Part shown: positions 8,306-16,077 of the stretch, piece after piece
How positions within the stretch are numbered: position 1 is the stretch's first letter
Layout of the letters: the number at the start of each line of letters is the position of its first letter
Source: an uncultured Clostridia bacterium
GTDB lineage: Bacteria > Bacillota > Clostridia > Christensenellales > Borkfalkiaceae
Assembly: GCA_944342025.1 (NCBI GenBank)
Contig: CALVMD010000012.1
Location: forward strand, 1 to 46,357
Reading direction: 5' to 3'
Length of the DNA stretch: 46,357 nt
The notes under the pieces: generated by a model
Databases searched by the model: none
What the model saw: only the letters and a program-made list of their open reading frames with translations
What the model was told of the DNA's origin: nothing
Program-made: the position numbers and the translations under genes

Positions 8306-9117
8306 ACGAACCTCTCCGCAAGCAAACGGATGCTCTCGTCTCCGCGGTACGCCGTACACTCGATGCGCCCGTCTTTCTGCGCGTATAAAATGTCTCCGCA
8401 AAGATATGCGCCCGCGCCGCCCGAGCAGTCCCCTCCGACGGCACGCTGCATGCGCCGTTCGGCAAGAGCGGCGCAAAGAACGGCGGCATCGCCGATCTCC
8501 TTCCCCGCCTCGCCCTCTACCGCGATAATGCCTTGGCACGCGGCGGGAACACATTCTTCGGGGCTGAAATAACGCACGCAGGCGGCGTTCCCTCCAAAAA
8601 GCAAACCGTTCTCCTGTAAAAAGCCCAGCCGCGAAAGCCCCGCCGCCGCCAGAACGACCGCGTCGAATTCGCCTGAAAACAGTTTCCGAAGGCGGGTATC
8701 GACATTCCCTCGCACGGGCAATATATCGGCTTCGGGATAAAGTTTTGAAACTGCCGCGGCGCGGCGGGGCGAACCCGTTCCGACCCTGTGCACTCCCCCT
8801 TTCCCTTTATATACGAGTACATCCCGCGCGTCCGCGCGCGCGAGGCAATAAAAGCCATCCTTCTCTTCTCCCGTCGGAAGATCTTTCGCCGAATGGACGG
8901 CGCAGTCGATCTCGCCCCGCGCGATCATGTCCGAAAAGACGTCGGTAAACGCTCCTCTGCCGATCTCGGAAAGAGAGCGCGAAAAGTCCGCGTCGCCGCG
9001 CGTGCGGACAACGCAGATGTGCGGAAGATACCCTTTTTCGCGAAAGGCGCTGGCCGCGATCTCCGCCTGTATAAGCGCCAGCCGAGAGCCGCGCGTGCCG
9101 ATCTTAATCTTCTCCAT
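8302..9117 (-). CDS. hemC: Hydroxymethylbilane synthase (porphobilinogen deaminase)
   Basis: Polymerises four porphobilinogens into hydroxymethylbilane. Motifs are IGTRGSRLALIQAE at the N-terminus, IDCAVHSAKDLP with the catalytic Asp, GTGSPRRAA and VRGNVDTRLRKL. The dipyrromethane-anchoring Cys is probably the one in GGDCSGGAGAY, slightly diverged from the usual GGCxxPxGA because the Pro is missing. The 271-residue form starts at 9117 with GAGGA five bases upstream and overlaps the previous gene by 14 bases. The longer open frame to 9231 adds sequence that does not resemble HemC. Confidence 0.95.
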   Translation of the reverse strand: MEKIKIGTRGSRLALIQAEIAASAFREKGYLPHICVVRTRGDADFSRSLSEIGRGAFTDVFSDMIARGEIDCAVHSAKDLPTGEEKDGFYCLARADARDVLVYKGKGGVHRVGTGSPRRAAAVSKLYPEADILPVRGNVDTRLRKLFSGEFDAVVLAAAGLSRLGFLQENGLLFGGNAACVRYFSPEECVPAACQGIIAVEGEAGKEIGDAAVLCAALAERRMQRAVGGDCSGGAGAYLCGDILYAQKDGRIECTAYRGDESIRLLAERFV

Positions 9118-9637
9118 CCGAATCCTCGTGATCGAAAATACCCGCAACGTACGGGAGATAACCGTCCGTGCCCCGCAATCTCCCCGCCTCTTCGGCAAAC
9201 CGTGCAAGATCGGGCGGCAAAACTTTTTCAAGATACCGGCGGATCTCCCCCGCGAGCGCGGGAGAAGAACCGCCCGTAGATATGCCGATGGTAACGTCCC
9301 CGCGCGTCAGAAGGGCGGGGAAATAAAAATCGCAGTTTTCTCTGTCGTCTGCGCTGTTGACGGGAATGCGCCGCGCCCTGCAATCCTCGGCGACGCGCGC
9401 GTTGAGCGCCTTGTCATCCGTCGCCGCGATGACGAAGTCGACGGTCTCCAAGAGTTCCGCGCCATATTCCTCCGCGCGGCGGTACGGCGCCAGCGCGGGG
9501 CAGACTTCCCTCGCGCATACGAGCAGTTTTACTCCGAACGGGGCGAGCTTTTCCGCCTTTCTCGCCGCGACGGCGCCGCCGCCGACAAGAAGGCATGTCC
9601 GCCCCTCTATATTGACCATGAAAGGGAAACACCTCAT
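9104..9637 (-). CDS. Precorrin-2 dehydrogenase / sirohydrochlorin ferrochelatase (CysG N-domain, Met8-like)
   Basis: Oxidises precorrin-2 with NAD to sirohydrochlorin and probably inserts iron to form siroheme. The 177-residue protein carries an N-terminal Rossmann loop LLVGGGAVAARKAEKL, then NSADDRENCDFYFPALL with the conserved catalytic Asp, and IGISTGGSSPALA, all typical of Met8/SirC/CysG-N. The start at 9637 overlaps the hemA stop as ATGA and has GGGAGAG just upstream. It is the enzyme that directs the operon to siroheme, matching the siroheme-type reductase at the operon head. Confidence 0.93.
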   Translation of the reverse strand: MRCFPFMVNIEGRTCLLVGGGAVAARKAEKLAPFGVKLLVCAREVCPALAPYRRAEEYGAELLETVDFVIAATDDKALNARVAEDCRARRIPVNSADDRENCDFYFPALLTRGDVTIGISTGGSSPALAGEIRRYLEKVLPPDLARFAEEAGRLRGTDGYLPYVAGIFDHEDSDGED

Positions 9638-10701
9638 ATTTCTCTCTCCCGAAGCCGCGCACACCGATCGATAAACAGCTCCGGCGACTCTTTTTTCAGC
9701 AAAAACAGCGCTTTGCGCTCGCTTTCGGGAATTCCCGAAAAAAACGCGGCGTTTCTCCGCGCCGCCTCGTGTGCGCGGAAAGAGAGAAGGCATTCCGCAA
9801 CGATCCGCTCCGCCCCTTTGACGGCAGCGCACTTTTTGCGGTTATTCTCTTCCGCCGCTTCCCGCAAATCGTCGATCCCGACAAGGCGGCAGCCGCCAAG
9901 CCTGCCGACCGCAGCGTCGATATCGGGAGGGACGGAAAGGTCGATGAACAATCTCTCTTTTTCCTGTTTTATACGGCGGGAGATCTTTTCCGCTTCGAAC
10001 ACGGTGTGCGGCGAAGCGGTACAGCTGATCACGGCGTCCGCATCGTTTATATAGTCGTATCTGTCCGCATAATCGGCAGAAACGGCGCCCTCCGCCTCAG
10101 AACAAAATCCGTGGCTGCGGGAAGTTGCCGTCACGCGCACATCCCCCGAAGAGATCAGATTTTTCAGAACGCTCCCGCCGATATTGCCCGTCGCACCCAC
10201 GAGAAGGACGTTCTTTTCCCCGCGCTTCATGCGCAACACCTCGTTTACGGCGAGCGTGGCGATCGAACACGCGGCGGACGAGATCGCCGTCTCGCTTCTG
10301 ACCCGCTTGCCGCAGGCAAGCGCCGCCTGGAAGACCTCATGCAGCCCTTCCGCCGCACCTGCAAGGCGCGACTCTTCGTAACAATTTCTGATCTGACCCA
10401 AAATTTCGTCTTCGCCGACGAGCATCGATTCGAGCCCCGCCGCAAGACGGAACAAGTGTTCTTCCGCCGCAAGCCCCTCGTAAAACCTGAAAAGCGCGGC
10501 GTCTCTTTCCCCGAAAGGCAGCGGCGTCTCTTCGCGCGGACGATTGAAATAAAATTCCGTTCGGTTGCAGGTCACCAGCAACACGCACCCGACCCGCCCG
10601 CAAAAACGCTTTTCGATCGCGGTGCGCTCGGCTTTGGAATAAGCGAACCGGCGCCGCACGGCGACGCCCGCTAAGGTATGATCGATAGAAAGACAATACA
10701 T
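9634..10701 (-). CDS. hemA: Glutamyl-tRNA reductase
   Basis: NADPH-dependent reduction of glutamyl-tRNA(Glu) to glutamate-1-semialdehyde, first step of the C5 pathway. The catalytic Cys45 lies in LLVTCNRTEF, GLESMLVGEDEILGQIR follows near residue 90-105, and the NADPH loop is LLVGATGNIGGSV. At 355 residues it is shorter than E. coli HemA (418), mostly through a reduced C-terminal dimerisation region. Between this gene and the reductase gene upstream are 76 bases with a possible weak hairpin followed by TTTTT (minus strand, about 10737-10762), which could lower downstream expression. Confidence 0.95.
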   Translation of the reverse strand: MYCLSIDHTLAGVAVRRRFAYSKAERTAIEKRFCGRVGCVLLVTCNRTEFYFNRPREETPLPFGERDAALFRFYEGLAAEEHLFRLAAGLESMLVGEDEILGQIRNCYEESRLAGAAEGLHEVFQAALACGKRVRSETAISSAACSIATLAVNEVLRMKRGEKNVLLVGATGNIGGSVLKNLISSGDVRVTATSRSHGFCSEAEGAVSADYADRYDYINDADAVISCTASPHTVFEAEKISRRIKQEKERLFIDLSVPPDIDAAVGRLGGCRLVGIDDLREAAEENNRKKCAAVKGAERIVAECLLSFRAHEAARRNAAFFSGIPESERKALFLLKKESPELFIDRCARLREREI

Positions 10702-10777
10702 ATGCGCCAGTCCTCAAGCGAAACGATTCGCTCTGCCCCCGCAAAAAGAGGAGCCGGTCGGGGCCCCTCCTTCGGTC

Positions 10778-11662
10778 TCAGCCTAGAAGTTTCTTTTCGA
10801 CGTTCTCGAATCCGAGTCTTGCGACGGTGTCTGCAAAACGCTCTCCGTCCGCCCCTTCGTCGCGGAACAGGAGGATCGCACGCTCGATGACCGCCATCAC
10901 TTCCTCTTCGGAGGTGAAGATCTTCGACATCGCGCGGCCCTGCGCTACGCGCTTGCCCCACCTGCCGCCGAGATAGATCTTATACCCGTCCACATAGTCC
11001 GTGACCGCGCCGAACGGGCACATGTTCCTGCATCTTCCGCAATGGTTGCATTCGTCGGCGGAAATGACGATCTTGCCCGCTTCGACGTGCGCGATTTTAA
11101 TGGGGCACGCCGACTCTACGCGGCACTTTTTGCAGCCGCGGCACTTGTCAAGGTAAACGGTCGGCACGCGCTGGCCGATCACGCCGACATCGTTGAGATC
11201 GGGCTTTACGCAGTTGTTGGGGCACCCCCCGACCGCGATCTTGAATTTATGCGGGAGTGCGACGTCGCGCATCCCCTCGTAAAAGCGTTTATGGATCTTT
11301 TCGGAAAGGGCAAAAGTGTCGATCAGCCCGTACTGACAGGTCGTCCCCTTGCAGGAAACGACGGGGCGCACCTTTTTGCCCGTGCCGCCCGTCTGTAATC
11401 CGAACTTTGCCAGATATTCCCTGAGCGGCTCGATGTTTTCGTATTTTACCCCCTGAATCTCGACCGTCAGCCGCACCGTCATGGCAACGGCGCCCGAACC
11501 GAACTTTTCAGACGCGTCGGCAAGCGCCCGCGCCTGTTCTGCCGTGATCTTGCCGTTTGTCGTGATGACGCGCGCATTGAAAACGTCGGGATAGCGCTTA
11601 TCCTGCAAAAATCCCAGCCCTTTGACGCGCCTGATCTCGTCTGCCGATACCGTATATTCCAT
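10778..11662 (-). CDS. Siroheme [4Fe-4S] sulfite/nitrite reductase-type protein with ferredoxin domain (AsrC-like)
   Basis: 294 residues. An N-terminal ferredoxin-like half-domain with RLTVEIQGVKYENIEPL precedes the siroheme/[4Fe-4S] ligand motifs CKGTTCQYGL and GGCPNNCVKPDLNDVG. Two ferredoxin clusters follow, CRGCKKCRVESACPI and CNHCGRCRNMCPF, then LGGRWGKR. This order matches the catalytic subunit AsrC of anaerobic sulfite reductase (about 337 residues), but AsrA and AsrB are absent from the window, so electron donor and substrate (sulfite or nitrite) are open. I chose ATG 11662 because the longer open frame runs through the promoter. Next to a complete siroheme pathway, it is the likely consumer of that cofactor. 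Confidence 0.85.
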   Translation of the reverse strand: MEYTVSADEIRRVKGLGFLQDKRYPDVFNARVITTNGKITAEQARALADASEKFGSGAVAMTVRLTVEIQGVKYENIEPLREYLAKFGLQTGGTGKKVRPVVSCKGTTCQYGLIDTFALSEKIHKRFYEGMRDVALPHKFKIAVGGCPNNCVKPDLNDVGVIGQRVPTVYLDKCRGCKKCRVESACPIKIAHVEAGKIVISADECNHCGRCRNMCPFGAVTDYVDGYKIYLGGRWGKRVAQGRAMSKIFTSEEEVMAVIERAILLFRDEGADGERFADTVARLGFENVEKKLLG

Positions 11663-11711
11663 AATAACCCGCCTTCTAGCCGCGCCGCCGCGGCATTTTT
11701 TTGACAAACTT

Positions 11712-11740
11712 ATTTTAGCATAACGCGCACCCGTTGTCAA
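11712..11740 (-). promoter_or_regulatory. Promoter of the siroheme/reductase operon
   Basis: Minus-strand TTGACA (11740-11735), 17-base spacer, TAAAAT (11717-11712) with TG one base upstream (extended -10). Predicted start near 11705, giving a 43-base leader. The -35 box lies at the centre of a perfect palindrome. Confidence 0.85.
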
Positions 11741-11750
11741 CGGGTGCGCG
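11724..11750. promoter_or_regulatory. 27-bp perfect palindrome over the -35 box, candidate operator
   Basis: Arms CGCGCACCCGTTG (11724-11736) and CAACGGGTGCGCG (11738-11750) are perfect reverse complements around one central base, and the TTGACA sits across the centre. Neither strand has a T-run after it, so it does not look like a terminator for gph. A dimeric repressor bound here would block polymerase directly. Confidence 0.7.
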
Positions 11751-11790
11751 AAAATCATCCGTACTTGCCGTATAAATTCGCGGGCGAAAT

Positions 11791-12447
11791 TTACCGCATC
11801 GCCAAAAGGATCCTTTCAAGTTCGCCGAAGTCGGCGGCAAAGCGCTCAGCACCCGCCTCTTCCAGCTCCCGCTTCGAGCGGTACCCCCACAAAACGCTCA
11901 CCGAGCGCATAGCGGCGTTTTTCGCCGTCTGAACATCCGTCTCTCCGTCGCCGACGAATGCCGCCTCTTCGGCGGAGACGCCCATTGCGGCGAGCGCCAT
12001 CTTTGTCAGCGCGGGATCGGGCTTTACGGGGATCCCGTCCCGGTTGCCGAAAATGACGCTGAATCCGTACGGTCTGAGAAGCGTTTGACCGAGTTCGTCC
12101 GCCGCCCTCTGCGATTTGTTGGTGACGACCGCAAGCTTCACGCCCGCAGCCCGCAGGGCGGACAGGCACTCCGCTTCGCCCGGGAAAGGTTTCGTCAGTT
12201 CGTTTTTGCAGCGAAAATGAATGGGGCAATATACGTCTTTATAAAAATGCTCCGCTTCTCCCTTTTTCTCCTCGGGCAGGGCGCGCTCGGCAAACAAAAG
12301 CCCTCCGTTGCCGACATAGCGCCGCGTATCTTCCAAAGTGATCGGCGGGCAGCCGTAACTTGCAAGCGCACCGTTCATGCACGCGTTGAGGTCGGGCAAC
12401 GTATCCAGGATCGTTCCGTCCAGATCGAATATGACCGCTTTGAGCAT
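11791..12447 (-). CDS. HAD-family phosphoglycolate-phosphatase-like hydrolase
   Basis: A 218-residue haloacid-dehalogenase phosphatase. Motif I is DLDGTILDT (nucleophile Asp8, acid Asp10), motif II is VVTNK, the motif III Lys is in PVKPDPA, and motif IV is FVGDGETDVQTAKNA. The helical cap between motif I and II fits the Gph/PGP subgroup, which removes phosphoglycolate and similar small phosphates. Substrate is not provable from sequence. GGGAGTG precedes the ATG. It lies 16 bases after argS and is probably co-transcribed from the argS promoter. Confidence 0.88.
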   Translation of the reverse strand: MLKAVIFDLDGTILDTLPDLNACMNGALASYGCPPITLEDTRRYVGNGGLLFAERALPEEKKGEAEHFYKDVYCPIHFRCKNELTKPFPGEAECLSALRAAGVKLAVVTNKSQRAADELGQTLLRPYGFSVIFGNRDGIPVKPDPALTKMALAAMGVSAEEAAFVGDGETDVQTAKNAAMRSVSVLWGYRSKRELEEAGAERFAADFGELERILLAMR

Positions 12448-12463
12448 AGGTCACTCCCTTCCG

Positions 12464-14149
12464 TCACATTTTTTCGGGAACGCCGATGCCGAGAAGGCCG
12501 AGCGCATTTTTAAGCGTAACGAGCGTCGCCTCCGTCAGCGCGAGCCGGAAATTCTTTTCCGCCTCGGGTGCGTTCAGAATCTTGCAGTCGAAATAAAATT
12601 TATTGTACTTCTGCGCCAGATCGACCGCATAGCGGGCGATGTAACAGGGTTCGTACTTATCCAGCGCGTCTTTTAAAACGGCGGGGAATTCGGAAAGCTG
12701 CTTTACGACTTCGAACTCCTGCGGCAGGACCGTTTCCGCCTCGCATGCGCGCGCCGCGCCGCCCTTTGCAAGCACGCTGTTCGCGCGCGCACAGGTGTAC
12801 TGCACGTAACAGCTCGTCTCCCCTTCAAAATTGAGGACTTTATCGTAGGAGAAGGTGATATCCTTGATCTTATTATTATAGAGTGCGCCGAAGATGACCG
12901 CGCCGACGCCGACCGTCTTTGCGATCTCGTCCTTGTTTTCGAGAGAAGGATTCTTTTCGGCGATGATGTCGTGCGCCTTTTCGACGCAGCGGGCGATGAC
13001 GTCTTCGAGATAGACGACCCTGCCCTTGCGGGTGGACATCGATCCTTCTTCCAAAGAAACCATGCCGTACGCGACGTGCACGAGGTCTTTCGCCCATTCT
13101 TTGCCCATCAGTTCCAACACCTTGAAAAACTGCTGGAAATGCAGGTTCTGCTGGTATGCGACGACGTACAGGCACTTATAAAAATCGTAGGTATTTTTGC
13201 GGTAGATGGCGGCGGCGATGTCGCGCGTGGCGTACAAAGACGCGCCGTCCGAACGCAGAATGATGCACGGCGGCATGCCGTAAGCCTCTAAATCGACGAT
13301 CTGTGCGCCGTCGCTCTCTTTCAGAAGCCCCTTTTCGCGCAGTTCGTCCACGACGGGCTGCATCTTGTCGTTATAAAAACTTTCGCCCGCCCAGCTGTCG
13401 AAATGCACGTCCAGAAGATCGTAGATCTTTCCCACGTCTTTGAGGGTAAGTTCTTTGAACCACTCGAAAAGCGCCACGCTTTCCTCATCTTTGTCCTCGA
13501 TCTTTTTGAAAAAGGCGCGCGCCTCGTCGTTGAGGGAAGGATCCTTTTCCGCCTCTTCGTGAAAGCGCACATACAGCGCGTTGAGCGCGCGCAGGCCGCC
13601 CTTTTCGATCTCCTCTCGGCTGCCCCAGCGCTTAAAGGCGGAAATGAGTTTGCCGAACTGCGTGCCGTAATCGCCGAGGTGATTGATGCCGACGGGACGA
13701 TAACCCAAAAATTTATGCAGTTTATAAAGCGCACTGCCGAGAACGGTGGTCGAGAGGTGCCCGATATGGAACGGTTTTGCGATGTTGACGGAAGAATAGT
13801 CGATGCAGACCGTTCTGCCCTGCCCTTCGTCGGAAGAGCCGTACTTTTCGCGCGCGGAAAGCACTTCTCCGAGCGTCTCTTTCGCCCAGAAAGCGCGGTC
13901 GATCTTAAAATTGACGTAGCCGTTGACCGCCGTCACTTCCGAAACGAGGGCGTCGTCTGCGGGATAGGCGTTTCTGATCTCCTCCGCGATGAGCGCGGGC
14001 GCCTTGCGGAAGGTTTTGGCAAGTTTAAAACAGGGCAGCGCAAAATCGCCCATTTCGGTATTGGGCGGGAGAGCGAGCATGGAACAGATCTCCTCTTTTG
14101 AAAGCCCTTCCGCCGCGATGTTGGCGGCGATGTGTTTCTTGAAATCCAT
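12464..14149 (-). CDS. argS: Arginyl-tRNA synthetase
   Basis: Class Ia synthetase charging tRNA-Arg, 561 residues. The HIGH motif appears as KPFHIGHLSTTVLG and is preceded by the ArgRS-specific DYSSVNIAKP. The class signature GSMSTRKGRVVYLEDV replaces KMSKS. The C-terminal anticodon-binding helical domain ends with GLLGIGVPEKM, the standard ArgRS terminus. The start at 14149 has AGAGAGG five bases upstream, and the 13 extra residues of the longer frame overlap the promoter region. The promoter at 14179-14207 is back to back with that of ychF. Confidence 0.96.
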   Translation of the reverse strand: MDFKKHIAANIAAEGLSKEEICSMLALPPNTEMGDFALPCFKLAKTFRKAPALIAEEIRNAYPADDALVSEVTAVNGYVNFKIDRAFWAKETLGEVLSAREKYGSSDEGQGRTVCIDYSSVNIAKPFHIGHLSTTVLGSALYKLHKFLGYRPVGINHLGDYGTQFGKLISAFKRWGSREEIEKGGLRALNALYVRFHEEAEKDPSLNDEARAFFKKIEDKDEESVALFEWFKELTLKDVGKIYDLLDVHFDSWAGESFYNDKMQPVVDELREKGLLKESDGAQIVDLEAYGMPPCIILRSDGASLYATRDIAAAIYRKNTYDFYKCLYVVAYQQNLHFQQFFKVLELMGKEWAKDLVHVAYGMVSLEEGSMSTRKGRVVYLEDVIARCVEKAHDIIAEKNPSLENKDEIAKTVGVGAVIFGALYNNKIKDITFSYDKVLNFEGETSCYVQYTCARANSVLAKGGAARACEAETVLPQEFEVVKQLSEFPAVLKDALDKYEPCYIARYAVDLAQKYNKFYFDCKILNAPEAEKNFRLALTEATLVTLKNALGLLGIGVPEKM

Positions 14150-14178
14150 AGCGACCTCTCTTTGTTTATTTCCGGATA

Positions 14179-14207
14179 AGTTTATCACATTTTGCGCATT
14201 TTGACAA
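14179..14207 (-). promoter_or_regulatory. argS promoter
   Basis: Minus-strand TTGTCA (14207-14202), 17-base spacer, TAAACT (14184-14179). Predicted start near 14172, a 23-base leader. Confidence 0.7.
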
Positions 14208-14236
14208 CTTTTTCGCGTTTTGCCCGCCCTTTTATT

Positions 14237-14264
14237 TTGAATATTTCGCGATTTGTATTATAAT
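14237..14264 (+). promoter_or_regulatory. ychF promoter
   Basis: TTGAAT (14237-14242), 16-base spacer, perfect TATAAT (14259-14264). Predicted start near 14271. This excludes the in-frame GTG at 14270 as a start codon and supports ATG 14303. Confidence 0.75.
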
Positions 14265-14302
14265 GTCCCGTGAAAAATAAACGACAAGGAATTTTTGTTT
14301 TT

Positions 14303-15400
14303 ATGAAGTTAGGCGTAGTGGGACTTCCCAACGTAGGCAAATCGACCCTGTTCAACGCGATCACGCACGCGGGCGCGGAGGCGGCGAATTACCCCTTCTG
14401 CACCATCGAACCCAACGTCGGCGTCGTGGCGGTGCCGGACGAGCGGCTGGATAAGCTCGCCGCCCTTTACGACAGCAAAAAAGTGACCCCCGCCGTCATC
14501 GAATTCGTAGACATCGCGGGGCTCGTCAAAGGCGCGTCCAAAGGCGAAGGGCTGGGAAATAAATTTCTCTCCCACATCCGCGAAGTGGACGCGATCGTGC
14601 ATGTGGTGCGCTGTTTCGACGACGAAAACGTGACGCACGTGGAAAATACGGTCGATCCCGTGCGCGACATCACGACCATCAACCTCGAGCTCATCCTCGC
14701 CGACATGGAAACGGTGCAAAAAAGGCTGGACCGCGCGAAAAACTCCGCCAAAGGCGGCGACAAAAAATTCCTTGCCGAGGCTGAATTCCTGGAAAGAGTG
14801 CTCGAACACCTCGGCAAAGAGCAATGCGCCCGCACGATGCAGTTGACCGACGAGGAAAAGGAACAGATGCGCGATCTGTTCCTGCTCACCTCAAAACCCG
14901 TCATCTATGCCGCGAACATCTCCGAAAAGGACATGGGCAAAGCGGACGCCGACCTTCCTTACGTGAAAGCGGTGGAAGAGTTTGCGGCAAAAGAAGGGTC
15001 GGAAGTTCTGGTCATCTGCGCCAAGACGGAGGAAGAACTTTCTCAGCTGCCCGCAGACGAGGCGGCGATGTTCCTGGAAGAGCTGGGGCTGAAAGAGAGC
15101 GGGCTGAACAGGCTCATCAAAAAGTCCTATTCCCTGCTCGGTCTGATCAGCTACCTCACGGCGGGCGAAAAGGAGACGCGCGCGTGGACGATCACGAAAG
15201 GCACCAAGGCGCCGCAGGCGGCGGGCAAGATCCACACCGACTTCGAAAAGGGATTTATCCGCGCGGAAGTCGTGGATTACGAGACCCTGCTCGAATGCGG
15301 CAGCTACAACGCCGCCAAAGAAAAGGGCAAAGTCCGCTCGGAAGGCAAAGATTACGTCATGAAAGACGGCGACGTCGTGCTGTTCCGCTTCAACGTATGA
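14303..15400 (+). CDS. ychF: Redox-regulated ATPase YchF (Obg-family)
   Basis: A 365-residue P-loop protein, the same size as E. coli YchF (363). The Walker A is GLPNVGKSTLF, followed by FCTIEPNVG (switch I) and DIAGLVKGASKGEGLGNKFL (switch II). The NKxD position is occupied by the YchF-type AANISEKD, consistent with ATP rather than GTP preference. The C-terminal TGS-like domain ends in KGKVRSEGKDYVMKDGDVVLFRFNV, the characteristic YchF terminus. It is a ribosome-associated ATPase linked to stress responses. AAGGAA lies about eleven bases before the ATG. Confidence 0.97.
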   Translation: MKLGVVGLPNVGKSTLFNAITHAGAEAANYPFCTIEPNVGVVAVPDERLDKLAALYDSKKVTPAVIEFVDIAGLVKGASKGEGLGNKFLSHIREVDAIVHVVRCFDDENVTHVENTVDPVRDITTINLELILADMETVQKRLDRAKNSAKGGDKKFLAEAEFLERVLEHLGKEQCARTMQLTDEEKEQMRDLFLLTSKPVIYAANISEKDMGKADADLPYVKAVEEFAAKEGSEVLVICAKTEEELSQLPADEAAMFLEELGLKESGLNRLIKKSYSLLGLISYLTAGEKETRAWTITKGTKAPQAAGKIHTDFEKGFIRAEVVDYETLLECGSYNAAKEKGKVRSEGKDYVMKDGDVVLFRFNV

Positions 15401-15422
15401 CCGAAATATAAAAGGATAACGC

Positions 15423-15466
15423 AAAAGCCCTGCGGGCAGCCGTTCCGGCTGCCCGCAGGGCTTTTT
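15423..15466. terminator. Bidirectional terminator between ychF and the chromate transporter
   Basis: A near-perfect 20-bp stem (15423-15442 with 15446-15465) flanked by AAAA on one side and TTTTT on the other, so it can end transcription from ychF and from the convergent transporter operon. Confidence 0.92.
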
Positions 15467-15507
15467 ATACAATTTTCATTCTGACATAAAAACGCCTTTT
15501 TCGGGCG

Positions 15508-16077
15508 CTAGATCATGTACAGGAGCATGCCGAGCGCCGCGGCCGTCAGAATTAAAATGATGGGAGAGGGCGATCGTCCGGTAAATTTTCTGAACAGGAA
15601 GATCTCCGCCAGAAGCCCCGCGCCTATGGCCGCCGCGCGCCAGTCGAAACCGAACGTCCCGTTTTCGCCCGTGAGGAAAAAGATCTGCACCGCCATCCAC
15701 AGCCCCGTCGCACAGATCAGCCCCACGATGACGCCGCGGATGCCGACCAGTGCGCCCTGCACCCATCTGTTTTGCAAAAACGTTTTGAAGACGGACGCGA
15801 TGATGAGGATGATGATAAAGGAGGGCAGAACGACGCCGACCGTGGCGCACAGTGCGCCGAGAATGCCCGCCTGCGACGAGCCGATAAACGTCGCCAGATT
15901 GACCGCGATCGGCCCGGGCGTGGATTCCGCCACGCCGATAAAGTTCATCAGCTCCCCTTCCGTCAGCCAGCCGCGGGAGACGACCTCATCTTGGATCATA
16001 GGCAGCATGCTGTACCCGCCGCCGAAAGACACGACGCCGATCTTGCAGAAAATAAGGAAAAGGGTCAGGTACTCCAT
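15508..16077 (-). CDS. Chromate transporter half, ChrA family (second gene)
   Basis: A 189-residue membrane protein of about six helices with the ChrA signature: FGGGYSMLPMIQDEVV followed by GVAESTPGPIAVNLATFIG. ChrA proteins (CHR family) export chromate, or act on other oxyanions, using ion gradients. In many Firmicutes the two homologous halves are separate short genes, as here. The ATG at 16077 shares one base with the TGA of the upstream half, and GGGGGAAAG provides the ribosome site. It ends with TAG, a useful control for the amber codon at 39201. Confidence 0.9.
   Translation of the reverse strand: MEYLTLFLIFCKIGVVSFGGGYSMLPMIQDEVVSRGWLTEGELMNFIGVAESTPGPIAVNLATFIGSSQAGILGALCATVGVVLPSFIIILIIASVFKTFLQNRWVQGALVGIRGVIVGLICATGLWMAVQIFFLTGENGTFGFDWRAAAIGAGLLAEIFLFRKFTGRSPSPIILILTAAALGMLLYMI

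Noticed and set aside
8306-8554. N-terminal extension of the cobA-hemD fusion
   Set aside because: The added 83 residues are Arg-rich out-of-frame hemC sequence; the ATG at 8305 has an ATGA overlap and ribosome site.
11724-11750. The 27-bp palindrome as a terminator of gph-argS
   Set aside because: Neither flank has the T-run seen after the real terminators of this window, and its centre is a consensus -35 box.
14270-14302. GTG at 14270 as the ychF start
   Set aside because: It coincides with the predicted transcription start and adds 11 residues not typical of YchF; ATG 14303 gives the usual length.
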